A stretch of 64,000 bases of DNA from Tsukamurella sp. PLM1 (GCF_023168325.1 NZ_AP025688.1:806001-870000); one strand, 5' to 3'. Shown: positions 39,174 through 51,560, numbered from the stretch's first letter. Notes: a model not told the origin generated them from the sequence alone. Made by a program: numbers and translations.

Positions 39174-39188
39174 CCGCGGGTCCCGCGC

Positions 39189-40337
39189 CTACGGGTTCGT
39201 CACGAGGATCGCGTACTGCGCGGCGACTTTGTGCTGCGCCTCGGTCAGCGTGTCGGCCGACAGGGTGAACATCCACCTGCCGGCGCGCCCGGAGCAGCCG
39301 AAATAGGTGTCGTCGCCGGTGTACTCGGTGCAGCTCACGGTCGTGATTCCGGCCGGACCCGCCGCCGGCCTGCGGTTCGTCGTCGCCTTGGTCTTCTCGA
39401 GGTCGTCGAGCAGCGTCTGCGCGGCGCTGGAACTCCGCGTGCGATAGATGATGGCCGCGCCCTCACCCACCAGGTCGACCCCGGCCTTGCGGTACAGCTC
39501 ACCGTTGTCGATGTCGCGGATCTTGTGCAGCAGCATGGTCAGGCCGTAATACGAGTTCGACAGGCTCTGCACCAGCGGGGACGAATCCTCGTAGAGGGTG
39601 CGCGCCAGCACGCCGTCCTTGTCGCCCGGCAGCGTCTGGATCGCCGCGACGGGCGTGGGCGTGAAGGACTTCACCTTCGGCACTTCGAGCTCGTACGCCT
39701 TCGAGACGAAGCGAGTGGCCTCGGCGGTCGTGGGAGCGGTGCCGCTCACGTTGATCACGAACGGGCCCTCGACCCGGTACGAGTCCACGGTGCCGGGCTT
39801 GAACTCGGTGGCGAACACGCGGTCGATCCCGACGACCCGGCGCAGGGAGCCGGCGCCGGCCTCGACCGCCGCGAGTGCCTTCGCCGCGACCTCGGGCGAG
39901 TCGAACCGGTACAGACCGATCCGCATCGCGACGGTCGGTTCGTCGAACGCGTCGCCGCGCGTGGTGGTCATCCCCACCCGCATCTCGTTCCGGGTGAACG
40001 CCTCGGCCGTGGCGTCGGGGACGCGCGAGTTCAGCTGAGACCCGCGCAGCACCGGGTACGAGCGCAGGCCGGCGCCCCCGATCGTCAGCCTCGGGTCCAC
40101 CTCGTTCACCTGGATCAGGGCCTCCGCCATCCTGTTGCCCTCGATCACCCACGCGTTCTCGGTCGACGGTGGCGGTACCTCCCGGGTCGTGGTGGGGTAC
40201 TGCCCGAAGTCCAGTCCGACCGGGACGACGGGCCCGGGGGAGTTCCCGGCACTGTCGGTGGCGACGCCCGACACCGTCGTGCTGCACGCAGTCACGGCAA
40301 CGGCGCACGCGACCAGGGCGAGCGCGGCGCGGTTCAC
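39189..40337 (-). CDS. Mycolata lipoprotein (DUF7373-type), paralogue 1
   Basis: 382 aa. Signal peptide with lipobox VTAC (Cys18). Body shares long motifs with the next gene: ENAWVIEGNRMAEALIQVNEVDPR, GMTTTRGD, MRIGLYRF, ATEFKPGTVDSYRVEGPFVIN(V/I)SGTAPTT. An exported lipid-anchored protein of unknown role. Its start overlaps the stop of the upstream paralogue by 4 bp, so the pair arose by tandem duplication and is co-translated. Confidence 0.75.
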   Translation of the reverse strand: MNRAALALVACAVAVTACSTTVSGVATDSAGNSPGPVVPVGLDFGQYPTTTREVPPPSTENAWVIEGNRMAEALIQVNEVDPRLTIGGAGLRSYPVLRGSQLNSRVPDATAEAFTRNEMRVGMTTTRGDAFDEPTVAMRIGLYRFDSPEVAAKALAAVEAGAGSLRRVVGIDRVFATEFKPGTVDSYRVEGPFVINVSGTAPTTAEATRFVSKAYELEVPKVKSFTPTPVAAIQTLPGDKDGVLARTLYEDSSPLVQSLSNSYYGLTMLLHKIRDIDNGELYRKAGVDLVGEGAAIIYRTRSSSAAQTLLDDLEKTKATTNRRPAAGPAGITTVSCTEYTGDDTYFGCSGRAGRWMFTLSADTLTEAQHKVAAQYAILVTNP

Positions 40338-41515
40338 TGGTTCTTCGCGAGGATCGTGTACTGCGCGGCGGCCTTCTGCTGCACCTCGGTGACGGTGCTA
40401 CCGCCCATCGTGGCGAGCCACCGTCCGGCGGTCACGATGCAGAACTTGTTGCCGACGTCGCGGCGGTCGAAGCACTTCGCGTCGGGCAGCTGCGCGGGGG
40501 CGGCGATCGGGTCGCCGGTCTTCGCGTTGATCGCGGCGAGGTCGGCGGCGAGCTGTGTCGCGGCCGCGACATCGCGAGTGCGATAGACGGCGGCGTCGCC
40601 CTCGCCGACGGCGTCCACGCCGGCCTTGCGGTACACATCGCCGTTGCTGATGTCGCGGATGCGGTGCAGCAGCCCGTTGATGCCGTAGACGTTGTTGTTG
40701 AGGTTGGCGGTGTACCTGTTCGTGTTCGAGCTCGGCAGGGTTCGTGCGAGAGCGCCCTCGATGTCGCTCGGCAGCTTCTGCACCTCCGACACCGGCGTCC
40801 CCTTGAACGATTGAACCTTGGGGACTTCCAGCCGGTACGCCTTCGTCACCAGCGTCGTCGCCTCGTCCGTGGTCGGCGCGGTGCCGCTGATGTTGATCAC
40901 GAACGGGCCCTCGACGCGGTAGGAGTCGACGGTGCCCGGCTTGAACTCGGTGGCGCTCACGCCGTCGGTCCCGGTGATCGTGACCTTCCGCGCGTTCCTG
41001 GTCGAGGTCTGCACCATCTCGAGGGCCTTGGTGGCGTCCTCGGCGGACGCGAAGCGGTACAGGCCGATCCGCATGGCGACGGTCGGGTCTTCGATCTTGT
41101 CCCCGCGCGTGGTTGTCATGCCGACCTTCATCTGCCGGGCGAGGAACGCGGCCGCGGTCGCGTCGGGCACGCGGCTGGACAACTGGTCGCCGCTGAGCAC
41201 GGGGAACGAGCGCAGGCCGGCGCCGCCCAGGATCATCCGCGGATCGACCTCGTTCACTTGGATCAGCGCGTCCGCCATCCGGTTGCCCTCCATCAGCCAG
41301 GCCCGGTCCGCGGTCAGCGGCGCCTGGGCCGTGGTGGTCGTCGGGAACGTGCCCGTGTCCAGCCCGGCGGGCACGGTCACCGTCGGGGCGGCCGACGGTG
41401 CCGTCGCGCTCGCCGGGCCCGAGGTCGCCGTGGTCGCCTCGCCTCCCGTGCTGGTGCTGCAGGCCGCGAGCAGCGCGGCGCCGGCGATCAGGGCGGGCAG
41501 GGCCTTCGTCTTCAT
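40334..41515 (-). CDS. Mycolata lipoprotein (DUF7373-type), paralogue 2
   Basis: 393 aa. Lipobox LAAC (Cys19), Thr/Ala-rich linker, then the same fold as its neighbour with motifs DRAWLMEGNRMADALIQVNEVDPR and KPGTVDSYRVEGPFVINISGT. First gene of the pair. The 113 bp up to tatD hold the divergent promoters; no repeat seen. Confidence 0.75.
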   Translation of the reverse strand: MKTKALPALIAGAALLAACSTSTGGEATTATSGPASATAPSAAPTVTVPAGLDTGTFPTTTTAQAPLTADRAWLMEGNRMADALIQVNEVDPRMILGGAGLRSFPVLSGDQLSSRVPDATAAAFLARQMKVGMTTTRGDKIEDPTVAMRIGLYRFASAEDATKALEMVQTSTRNARKVTITGTDGVSATEFKPGTVDSYRVEGPFVINISGTAPTTDEATTLVTKAYRLEVPKVQSFKGTPVSEVQKLPSDIEGALARTLPSSNTNRYTANLNNNVYGINGLLHRIRDISNGDVYRKAGVDAVGEGDAAVYRTRDVAAATQLAADLAAINAKTGDPIAAPAQLPDAKCFDRRDVGNKFCIVTAGRWLATMGGSTVTEVQQKAAAQYTILAKNQ

Positions 41516-41628
41516 CTGTTTCTCCTCGTCAGGGTGCGGTCACGAGGAGACCCGACGTCGCTTCGGTGCCGCTTAACATCGGATTAAACATGGCCTGACC
41601 GACGTCAGGTGTACGCGGTACCGGAACA

Positions 41629-42486
41629 ATGGGCCGCATGGGTAAGAAGAAGCCGCCGCCTCCGCTGCCCGAGCCGCTGCCGGGCCTCGTCGACGCGCAC
41701 ACGCACCTCGACGGCTGCCGCGCCACCACGCCCGAGGCCGTGCGGGAGCTGGTCGACCGGTCGGCCTCGGTCGGTGTCGACCGCGTGGTCACCGTCGCGT
41801 GCGACCTGGACCAGGCGCGATACGTCATCGACGCCTCCCGCTGGGACGAGCGTGTCTTCGCCGCGGTGGCCCTGCATCCGACGGACGCGCACCAGCTCGA
41901 GGCCGACGGTGCCCCTGCCGAGCTCGAGCGCCTGGCGTCGGATCCGCGCTGCGTGGCGATCGGCGAGACGGGGCTGGACTGGTACTGGCTGGGCAAGCGG
42001 GAGGGCGTCGCGACGCCGGAGCAGCAGCACGCCGCGTTCGAGTGGCACATCGACCTGGCCAAGCGCCTGGGCAAGCCGCTGATGATCCACAACCGCGAGG
42101 CGGACGCCGACATCCTGGCCGACCTCGACCGGTTCGGCGCCCCGGAGACGGTGATCTTCCACTGCTTCTCCGGCGATGCGGCGATGGCACGCGCGTGCGT
42201 GGATCGCGGCTACGTGCTCAGCTTCTCGGGCACCGTCACCTTCAGCAACGCGACGGAGCTGCAGGAGGCGGCGCGCCTGGTTCCCGAGGATCAACTGCTG
42301 GTCGAGACCGATGCGCCCTATCTCACACCCCATCCGTACCGGGGCACCCCGAACGAGTCGTACTGCGTGCCGTACACCGCCCGATTCCTCGCTGACCTGC
42401 GCGGAGTCTCCGCGGAAGCCGTCGCGGCCGCCACGACGGCGACGGCGAACCGTGTGTTCGGCGCCACATTCTCGGCCGGAAAATGA
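41629..42486 (+). CDS. tatD: TatD-family metal-dependent deoxyribonuclease
   Basis: 285 aa from ATG 41629, or 282 from ATG 41638. TIM-barrel hydrolase with DAHTHLDGC, IGETGLDWYWL, HNREADADILADL, HCFSGD and VETDAPYLTPHPYRG. Removes 3' nucleotides from DNA/RNA and takes part in repair and RNA quality control. Orthologue Rv1008. Confidence 0.92.
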   Translation: MGRMGKKKPPPPLPEPLPGLVDAHTHLDGCRATTPEAVRELVDRSASVGVDRVVTVACDLDQARYVIDASRWDERVFAAVALHPTDAHQLEADGAPAELERLASDPRCVAIGETGLDWYWLGKREGVATPEQQHAAFEWHIDLAKRLGKPLMIHNREADADILADLDRFGAPETVIFHCFSGDAAMARACVDRGYVLSFSGTVTFSNATELQEAARLVPEDQLLVETDAPYLTPHPYRGTPNESYCVPYTARFLADLRGVSAEAVAAATTATANRVFGATFSAGK

Positions 42487-42513
42487 ACAGTCGGTGGCAC
42501 GGGCCGCGAATCT

Positions 42514-44039
<1,526 letters not shown>

Positions 44040-44053
44040 TAGACTCAGCCGCT

Positions 44054-44959
44054 GTGACCGGCGCCGAGTTCAAGAATCAGGCACGACTGCTCGGCCCCGC
44101 GGAGATCCGCGCGCTGGCCGGGCAGTTGTCCGTTCGCCCCACGAAGACACTGGGCCAGAACTTCGTCCACGACCCGAACACGGTCCGCAAGATCGTCGCG
44201 GCCGCCGACGTGCGCCCCGACGACGTCGCGCTCGAGGTGGGCCCCGGCCTCGGCTCGCTCACCCTGGCGCTGCTCGACGCCGCCGCGGCCGTCACCGCGA
44301 TCGAGATCGATCCCGTCCTCGCCGAGCAACTCCCGGCCACGGTGGCCGACCGCGCCCCGGAGCTGGCCGGGAACCTCACCGTGATCGGCGAGGACGCGCT
44401 CAAGGTGTCCGGTGCCCAGGCGGGCGTCTCGGGCCCGCCGACGGTCCTCGTCGCGAACCTGCCGTACAACGTCTCGGTCCCCGTACTGCTGCACCTGCTC
44501 GCCGAGGTTCCGACGCTGCGCACGGTGCTGGTCATGGTCCAGCTGGAGGTGGCCGACCGGCTCGCGGCCGCGCCGGGGTCGCGGGTGTACGGCGTACCGT
44601 CGGTCAAGGCGGCGTACTACGGGCGCGTCCGCAAGGCGGGCACCGTCGGGCGGGCGGTGTTCTGGCCCGAGCCGAACGTCGAGTCGGGCCTGGTGCGGAT
44701 CGATCTGCACGGCCCCGACGGCCGCGCCGATGTGGACCGCACCCAGCTGTGGGCGGCCGTCGACGCGGCGTTCGCGCAGCGCCGCAAGACCCTGCGCGCC
44801 GCTCTCGCCGGGTGGGCCGGGTCTCCTGCCGCGGCCGAGGAACTGCTCGTCGCCGCGGGCATCGACCCGCGGGAGCGGGGCGAGAAACTGGGGATCGAGC
44901 AGTTCGCCGCGCTCGCCCGGGCGAAGACGCTGCGCGGTTCCGCGCCGTCAGCGCCGTAG
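44054..44959 (+). CDS. ksgA: 16S rRNA dimethyladenosine transferase KsgA
   Basis: 301 aa from GTG 44054. SAM motif [37 protein letters not shown] at the N-terminus, and catalytic [23 protein letters not shown] near the end. Dimethylates A1518 and A1519 of 16S rRNA; loss gives kasugamycin resistance. Starts 15 bp after rpfB; ispE follows within 11 bp. Confidence 0.95.
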   Translation: MTGAEFKNQARLLGPAEIRALAGQLSVRPTKTLGQNFVHDPNTVRKIVAAADVRPDDVALEVGPGLGSLTLALLDAAAAVTAIEIDPVLAEQLPATVADRAPELAGNLTVIGEDALKVSGAQAGVSGPPTVLVANLPYNVSVPVLLHLLAEVPTLRTVLVMVQLEVADRLAAAPGSRVYGVPSVKAAYYGRVRKAGTVGRAVFWPEPNVESGLVRIDLHGPDGRADVDRTQLWAAVDAAFAQRRKTLRAALAGWAGSPAAAEELLVAAGIDPRERGEKLGIEQFAALARAKTLRGSAPSAP

Positions 44960-44969
44960 GGTGGACCGC

Positions 44970-45883
44970 GTGTTGTCCGTCGTTCCCAGCTCGCTGACCG
45001 TGCGTGCGCCAGCCAAGGTGAACCTCCATCTCGGCGTCGGCGACGTGCGTCCCGACGGCTACCACGAGCTGATCACCGTGTTCCAGGCGTTGTCGCTGCA
45101 CGACGACGTCACGCTCACGCCGTCGGACGCGCTAGCGCTGCACGTGTCGGGCGAGGGCGCCCGTGACGTGCCCACCGACCCGACCAACCTGGCGGCCCGG
45201 GCCGTCGTGGCGCTCGCGGAGCGCTACGGCCGCGACGCGTCGTTGCGCATCGACATCGCGAAGGGCATCCCCGTGGCGGGCGGCATGGCGGGCGGCTCCG
45301 CCGACGCGGCGGCCGCGCTGCTCGGCGCCGCCACCCTGTGGGGCCTCGACATCGGGCGCGACGAGCTCGACGAGGTGGCCGCGACGCTCGGCTCCGACGT
45401 TCCGTTCTCGCTGCACGGCCACACGGCGCTCGGCACCGGCCGCGGCGAGCGCTTGATTCCCGCGCTGGCGCGGGGTGAGTTCCACTGGGCCCTGGCGCTT
45501 GCTCGGGAGGGGCTGAGCACCCCTGCGGTGTACCGCGAGCTCGACTACCTCCGCGAGGTCGGTGATCCGCCGCGGGCCGGCAGCCCCGACGCACTGCTCG
45601 CGGCCGTCGCCTCGGGCGATCCACACCGGTTGGCGCCCCTGCTGGCGAACGATCTGCAGGCCGCCGCGCTCTCGCTGCAGCCGGCCTGCGGCGCACGCTG
45701 CGGGCCGGAATGGAGGCGGGTGCACTCGCCGGCATCGTCTCCGGCAGTGGCCCCACCTGCGCGTTCCTCTGCGCGAACGCCGACGATGCCGTGGACGTGG
45801 GCACCGAGCTCGCGGGCGGCGGCGTCTGCCGGACGGTGCGGGTGGCCTCCGGCCCGGTGCCGGGCGCCACCGTCGTACCGTAG
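44970..45883 (+). CDS. ispE: 4-diphosphocytidyl-2-C-methyl-D-erythritol kinase IspE, one frame break
   Basis: About 304 aa from GTG 44970 (GTG 44961 is also possible). GHMP kinase of the MEP isoprenoid pathway: [49 protein letters not shown] (ATP loop), [21 protein letters not shown]. One base lost near 45683 (CAGCCGGCCTGCGG), after which [29 protein letters not shown] completes the fold. An essential gene, so a real break is implausible. Confidence 0.92.
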
Positions 45884-45930
45884 GCGCGACCCTCACCCTT
45901 CTCGGAATCGGGGCCGCCGAGGCCTTGCGG

Positions 45931-45980
45931 TATACCCCCCAGGGGTATATATTCGGTTCAGATACCCACTGGGGGTACCC
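45931..45980. promoter_or_regulatory. Two CsoR-type copper operators and promoter
   Basis: Site 1, TATACCCCCCAGGGGTATAT (45931–45950), and site 2, ATACCCACTGGGGGTACC (45962–45979), are pseudo-palindromes of the TACCC…GGGTA type bound by copper repressors CsoR/RicR. TATATT (45945–45950) may be the −10. They control the three-gene copper operon that starts at 45997. Confidence 0.7.
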
Positions 45981-45996
45981 TGACCGAGGAGGAATC

Positions 45997-46989
45997 ATGG
46001 ACGGCCGGAAGACGACGCGGCGCACGATGAACCCCGCGGCGAAGCTCGCGGTCTACGGCGCCGGCCTCGTGGTGGCGTTCGGCGGCGCCTACGGCATCGC
46101 CGGCGCCGTGGTGCCCGATGCCGTCGTCGCCCAGTGGAACGCCCCGGCGGATGAGGGGCACGGCGGGCACGGTGCCCCGGCCTCTGGGCCGGCCACGACG
46201 ACCGCCGGGCTGAAGGGCGTCGCCCTCAGCGCCGAGGGGCTCACCTTCGCGCCCGTCAGCGCGCCGCGCGCGGTGGGGGAGGCGGGCACGCTGAGCTTCC
46301 GCATCGAGGACGCCGCCGGCGCTCCGGTCACCGACTACGCGACGACGCACGAGAAGGATCTGCACCTCATCGTCGTGCGGTCCGACGGTGCGCTGTTCCG
46401 GCACGTCCACCCGACCCTCGACCGCGCCACCGGCACGTGGTCGCTACCGTGGAGTTGGGCCGAGGCGGGCACCTACCGCCTCTACGCCGACTTCGCGCCC
46501 GCGACCGGTGCGGCCGTCACGCTGACGCGCACCGTCGAGGTGGCGGGCGGCTACACGCCCGCCGATCCCGCACCGTCGCGCACCGCGCAGGTGGACGGCT
46601 TCAGCGTGACCCTCGACGGTGACCTCGTCGCCGGCGCCTCGAGCCCGGTGACACTGCGCGTCACCCGCGACGGCGCGCCCGTCACCGCGCTGCAGCCCTA
46701 CCTCGGCGCCTTCGGCCACCTCGTCGCGCTCCGCCAGGGCGACCTCGCCTTCCTGCACGTGCACCCCGAGGGCGCCGAGCCGAAGCCCGGCGACACCGGC
46801 GGGCCCACCATCACCTTCCAGGCGCAGGCCCCCACCGCGGGCCGCTACCTGCTGTACCTGGACTTCCAGGTGGACGGGGTGGTGCGCACCGCGAGCTTCG
46901 TGCTCGACGCGGGCGCGTCCGCGACGCCGCAGAACCCCACGGCCCCCACCGCTTCCGTCCCGCCGGCCGACGGCCACGGCGGGCACTGA
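45997..46989 (+). CDS. Membrane-anchored exported protein of the copper operon
   Basis: 330 aa from ATG 45997 (GAGGAGGA upstream). N-terminal membrane segment (AAKLAVYGAGLVVAFGGAYGIAG), then a His/Gly stretch DEGHGGHG, two beta-sandwich-like repeats each with conserved HLIVVRSDGALFRHVHPTLD and HLVALRQGDLAFLHVHPEGA, and a His-rich tail DGHGGH. The HVHP pairs probably bind copper outside the membrane. Often annotated only as heavy-metal-associated or hypothetical. Lies between Cu operators and copA. Confidence 0.7.
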   Translation: MDGRKTTRRTMNPAAKLAVYGAGLVVAFGGAYGIAGAVVPDAVVAQWNAPADEGHGGHGAPASGPATTTAGLKGVALSAEGLTFAPVSAPRAVGEAGTLSFRIEDAAGAPVTDYATTHEKDLHLIVVRSDGALFRHVHPTLDRATGTWSLPWSWAEAGTYRLYADFAPATGAAVTLTRTVEVAGGYTPADPAPSRTAQVDGFSVTLDGDLVAGASSPVTLRVTRDGAPVTALQPYLGAFGHLVALRQGDLAFLHVHPEGAEPKPGDTGGPTITFQAQAPTAGRYLLYLDFQVDGVVRTASFVLDAGASATPQNPTAPTASVPPADGHGGH

Positions 46990-47021
46990 CCATCACCACC
47001 GAAGAAGAGGAGGAATCGACC

Positions 47022-49337
47022 ATGAGCACACCCGGCAGCACCACCGGCGGCGCGCACATCGAACTGGACATCGGTGGCATGACCTGCGCCTCGTGCGCGA
47101 ACCGGATCGAGCATCGCCTCAACAAGATCGAGGGCGTGAGCGCCACCGTCAATTACGCGACGGAGAAGGCGAAGGTCGTCGCGCCCGAGGGCGTCGACGC
47201 GCAACGCCTCATCGACGAGGTCGCCGCCGCCGGGTACCGGGCGACGCCGGTGGGGGCGGCACCGTCGAACCCGGAGGGGGGCAACAGCTCCCCGGCCGAC
47301 CATGAACTGGAGTCGCTGCGCACCCGACTGATCGGCGCCGTCGTGCTCAGCGTGCCGGTCATCGCGATGGCGATGGTGCCCGCGCTGCAGTTCACCTACT
47401 GGCAGTGGGCGTCCCTGGCGCTGGCGGCGCCCGTGATCCTGTGGGGCGCATGGCCCTTCCACACGGCGGCGTGGGCCAACCTCAAGCACGGCACGGCCAC
47501 GATGGACACGCTCATCTCCATGGGCACGCTGTCGGCGTTCCTGTGGTCGCTGTACGCGCTCTTCCTGGGCACGGCGGGGAGCCGGGCATGAAGCACCCGT
47601 TCTCCCTCACGCTCGCGCCGTCCGACGGTGCCGCCAACATCTACCTCGAGGTCGCCGCCGGCGTCACCATGTTCATCCTCGCGGGCCGCTACTTCGAGAA
47701 GCGTTCCAAGCGGCGGGCCGGGGCGCGCTGCGCGCGCTGCTCGAGCTCGGCGCCAAGGAGGTCTCCGTCCTGCGCGACGGGGCCGAGGTGAAGATCGGCG
47801 TCGACGAGCTCCGCGCGGGCGACGAGTTCGTCGTGCGGCCCGGCGAGAAGATCGCCACCGACGGCGTCGTCGTCTCCGGCACCTCCGCGGTCGACGCCTC
47901 GATGCTCACCGGCGAGTCGGTGCCCGTCGAGGTCGGTCCCGGCGACGCGGTCACCGGTGCCACCGTCAACGCGGGCGGACGCCTCGTGGTCCGGGCCACC
48001 CGCGTCGGCGCGGACACGCAGCTCGCGCAGATGGCGCGACTCGTGGAGGAGGCACAGACCGGCAAGGCCGAGGTCCAGCGCCTGGCCGACCGGATCTCGG
48101 GTGTCTTCGTGCCGATCGTCATCGCGATCGCCGCGATCGCCCTGGGCGGCTGGCTCGGCGCGGGCTTCCCCGTTTCCGCGGCCTTCACCGCCGCGGTCGC
48201 GGTCCTCGTCATCGCCTGCCCCTGCGCGCTCGGCCTCGCCACGCCGACCGCGCTGCTCGTCGGCACCGGACGCGGCGCGCAGCTGGGCATCCTGATCAAG
48301 GGCCCCGAGGTCCTGGAGTCGACCCGCCGCGTCGACACCGTCGTGCTCGACAAGACCGGCACCGTGACCACCGGCCGGATGACCCTGGTCGACGTGATCA
48401 CCGAGCCGGGCGTCGACGCGATCGACGTGCTGCGCTACGCGGGCGCCCTCGAGGACGCCTCCGAGCACCCGATCGCGCAGGCCATCGCCAAGGGGGCGAC
48501 CGCGAAGGTCGGAATGCTCTCGCCCGTCGAGGGTTTCGCGAACGTCGAGGGGCAGGGCGTGCAGGGCGTCGTCGACGGCCACGGCGTGATCGTGGGCCGG
48601 GAGTCGCTGCTCGCCGACTGGGCACTGCGCCTGTCCGACGAGCTCGCCGCCGCCAAGGCGGCCGCGGAGGAGCAGGGCGCGACGGTCGTCGCCGTCGGCT
48701 GGGACGGGGCGGCGCGGGGGATCCTCGTGGTCTCCGACACCGTGAAACCGACCAGCGCCGAGGCGATCCGGGAACTGCGCGCGCTGGGCCTGACGCCCGT
48801 GCTGCTCACCGGCGACAACGAGGCCGCCGCCCGACAGATCGCCGCGGAGGTGGGCATCGACGAGGTGATCGCCGAGGTCATGCCGCAGGACAAGGTCGCC
48901 GTGGTGACCCGCTTGCAGGCCGAGGGCCGCGTGGTGGCGATGGTGGGCGACGGGGTCAACGACGCCCCCGCGCTGGCCGCCGCCGACCTCGGGCTGGCCA
49001 TGGGCACGGGCACCGACGTCGCGATCGAGGCCGCGGACATCACCCTCGTCCGCGGGGACCTGCGCGCCGCGGTGGACGCGATCCGCCTGTCGCGCACCAC
49101 GCTCCGGACGATCAAGACGAACCTGTTCTGGGCCTTCGCCTACAACGTCGCGGCCATCCCGGTGGCGGCCCTGGGCATGCTCAACCCGATGCTCGCCGGG
49201 GCCGCGATGGCCTTCTCCAGCGTCTTCGTCGTCGGGAACAGCTTGCGCCTGCGCGGATTCCGCAGCGCGGCGGCCGGCCGCGGCCGCCCCCGAGGACCGG
49301 ATCCCTTCCATCGATCGAGAGGACACCACCGACATGA
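47022..49337 (+). CDS. copA: Copper-exporting P1B-type ATPase CopA, three frame breaks
   Basis: About 772 aa after repair. Metal-binding domain [14 protein letters not shown] (Cys22, Cys25), membrane CPC motif in [21 protein letters not shown], phosphorylation [11 protein letters not shown] motif [30 protein letters not shown]. Exports Cu+. Lost bases near 47585 (GCGGGGAGCC), 47722 (GGGCCGGGGC) and 49270 (GGCCGGCCGCGGCC). The last one makes the C-terminal ~20 residues uncertain; I take the TGA that overlaps the next ATG. Confidence 0.9.
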
Positions 49338-49591
49338 GCTGCTGCAACACGAACTCCGCCGGGCCCGAGGACATCCGGCTGAGCGCCGCACCCGCGAGTG
49401 CGACCTCGCCGGACAGCGCGGACGACACCACTACGTGCCCCGTCATGGTCGGCAACCCGGTGGTGAAGTCCACCGCCGAGGCGCGCGGGCTGTTCCGCGA
49501 CTACGACGGCGAGCGATACTTCTTCTGCTGTCCCTCGTGCGCCCCGAAGTTCGATGCGGACCCGGCGAAGTACGCGGCCAACGTCGCCTGA
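49334..49591 (+). CDS. Small Cys-rich YHS-domain protein
   Basis: 85 aa, ATGA overlap with copA. N-terminus [10 protein letters not shown], then a YHS-like core [48 protein letters not shown] with paired Cys (FCCPSC). YHS domains bind copper or other heavy metals next to P1B ATPases; probably a copper chaperone feeding CopA. Confidence 0.82.
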   Translation: MSCCNTNSAGPEDIRLSAAPASATSPDSADDTTTCPVMVGNPVVKSTAEARGLFRDYDGERYFFCCPSCAPKFDADPAKYAANVA

Positions 49592-49610
49592 CACGCGGCA
49601 GGAACGCCCG

Positions 49611-49674
49611 CTCCCCGCAGCAATCTCCGCTCGCCCCCGGAATCCGCGGGGCGAGTGGAGAATTCTGCTGGGAG
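49611..49674. repeat. 64-bp imperfect palindrome (third type)
   Basis: Left arm 49611–49637 and right arm 49648–49674 match at 23 of 27 positions, loop CCGGAATCCGC. Between the convergent YHS and ABC-F genes; may end both transcripts. It resembles families 1 and 2 in size and in the GGAATCCG core, but no second copy is present in the window. Confidence 0.6.
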
Positions 49675-49695
49675 TGGAGGTAGCTGCGGGGACAC

Positions 49696-51523
49696 TCAGC
49701 CCTCCAGCGCCTCCGACAGCTCCAGCCACCGCAACTCCTGCTCGGCCAACTCGTCCTCCAGCGCGGAGATCTTCTTCATCTCCTCGGCGAGGCCCGCGTA
49801 GTCGCCCTGATCATGCTCGGCGAGCGCCAGTTTCGCCTTCTCGACCTGCTCGGTCAGCTTCGTCATCCGGCGCTCGACGGAGGCGACCTCCTTCTGCGCG
49901 GCCCGCAGTTCGGCGCCGCTCAGCCCGGACTCGGCGGGGGTGCCGGAACCGGAGGTGGCGGTCACCGTCGAACCCAGCCGACCGGACCCGGAGGCCGATC
50001 CCGCGCCGTGCTGGGCGCGCCGCAGGGCGAGGTACTCGTCGACGCCACCGGGCAGGTGCCGCAGGCGCCGCTCGAGGATGCCGTACTGCTGGTCGGTGAC
50101 GCGCTCGAGGAAGTAGCGGTCGTGCGAGACGACGATGAGCGTGCCCGGCCACGAGTCGAGGAGGTCCTCCATCGCGGCCAGCATGTCGGTGTCCAGGTCG
50201 TTGGTCGGCTCGTCGAGGATGAGCACGTTCGGCGAATCCAGCAGGATGAGCAGCAGCTGCAGGCGTCGCTTCTGCCCGCCCGAGAGGTCCTTGACCGGCG
50301 TCGAGAGCTGCGCCGATGCGAACCCGAGTCGCTCCAGCAGCTGCGACGGCGTGAGCTCCTGCGCCTTGGAACCACTGCCCACGGTGAAGCTCGTGGCGAG
50401 GTTCGCCAGCACCACCCGCACGGGGTCGTCCCAGTGCTGCTCGAGCTCGTCGAGGCGCTGCGTCAGGGTCTGCACCTTGACGGTCTTGCCGCGCTTGACG
50501 GTGCCGGTCGTGGGCTGCACGGCACCGTCGATCAGGCCGAGCAGAGTCGACTTGCCCGCCCCGTTGACGCCGAGGATGCCGGTGCGCTCGCCGGGGGCGA
50601 TGCGCCACTCGATGTCGCTGAGCACCTGCTTGTCGCCGTACGCCACGCCGACGTCGAGGATGTCGACGACGTCCTTGCCGAGCCGGGAGACGGCCAGCGA
50701 CTGGAGTTCGGTGCGATTGCGGATCTCGGGGACGTCGGAGATGAGGGCGTTCGCCGCGTCGATCCGGAACTTCGGCTTGCTGGTGCGGGCGGGCGCCGCG
50801 GCGCAGCCAGGCCAGCTCCTTGCGGGCGAGGTTCTGCCGCTTCTGCTCGATGGACGCCGCCTGCCGGTCGCGCTCGACGCGCTGCAGGATGTACGCGGCG
50901 TAACCGCCCTCGAACGGCTCGACGATGCGGTCGTGCACCTCCCAGGTCGCGGTGCAGACCTCGTCGAGGATCCACCGGTCGTGGGTCACCATCAGCAGCC
51001 CGCCCTGGTTCGCGGGCCAGCGGTTCTTGAGATGGCCGGCGAGCCACTCGATGGCCTCGACGTCCAGGTGGTTGGTCGGCTCGTCGAGGATCAGCACGTC
51101 GTGCTCGCCCGCGAGCAGCTGCGCCAGCTGCACCCGGCGGCGCTGCCCGCCGGACAGCTCGCCGAGTCGGGCGTCCCACGGCAGGTCGGTGAGCAGGCCG
51201 GCGAGGATGTCGCGTACCTTCGGGTCGCCCGCCCAGACGTGCTCCTCGGTATCGCCGACCACCGCGTGGCCCACGGTGTCCTGGTCGTCGAACAGGTCGG
51301 TCTGGGTGAGCACGCCAACCCGGACGCCGCCCCGTCGGGTCACGCGCCCGGAGTCGGGCTCGCGGGTGCCTGCCAGCATGCCGAGCAGGCTGGACTTGCC
51401 GTCGCCGTTGCGGCCGACGATGCCGATCCGGTCGCCCTCGTTCACGCCGAGGGACACCGAATCGAACACCGTCTTGGTCGGGTACTCGAGGTGCAGCGCA
51501 TCCGCGCCGAGAAGATTCGCCAT
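49696..51523 (-). CDS. ABC-F family ATP-binding protein, one frame break
   Basis: About 609 aa. Two ABC domains: GRNGDGKSSLLGMLAG, LSGGQRRRVQLAQLLAGEHDVLILDEPTNHLD in the first; GVNGAGKSTLLGLIDG, LSGGQKRRLQLLLILLDSPNVLILDEPTNDLD in the second; C-terminal coiled coil KEVASVERRMTKLTEQVEKAKLAL. No membrane segments, so a ribosome-associated translation factor (Uup/EttA-like) and not a transporter. Two bases seem lost near 50790 between AWLRRGA and ARTSKPKFRID. Confidence 0.88.
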
Positions 51524-51560
51524 CGCCGATCCAGATTACGCGGGGGCCTGTCATACTGAT

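Noticed and set aside
47788..49683. CopA extended through the YHS gene
   Set aside because: The frame after ~49270 is nonsense and the YHS gene has its own start, ATGA-coupled to the expected copA stop.
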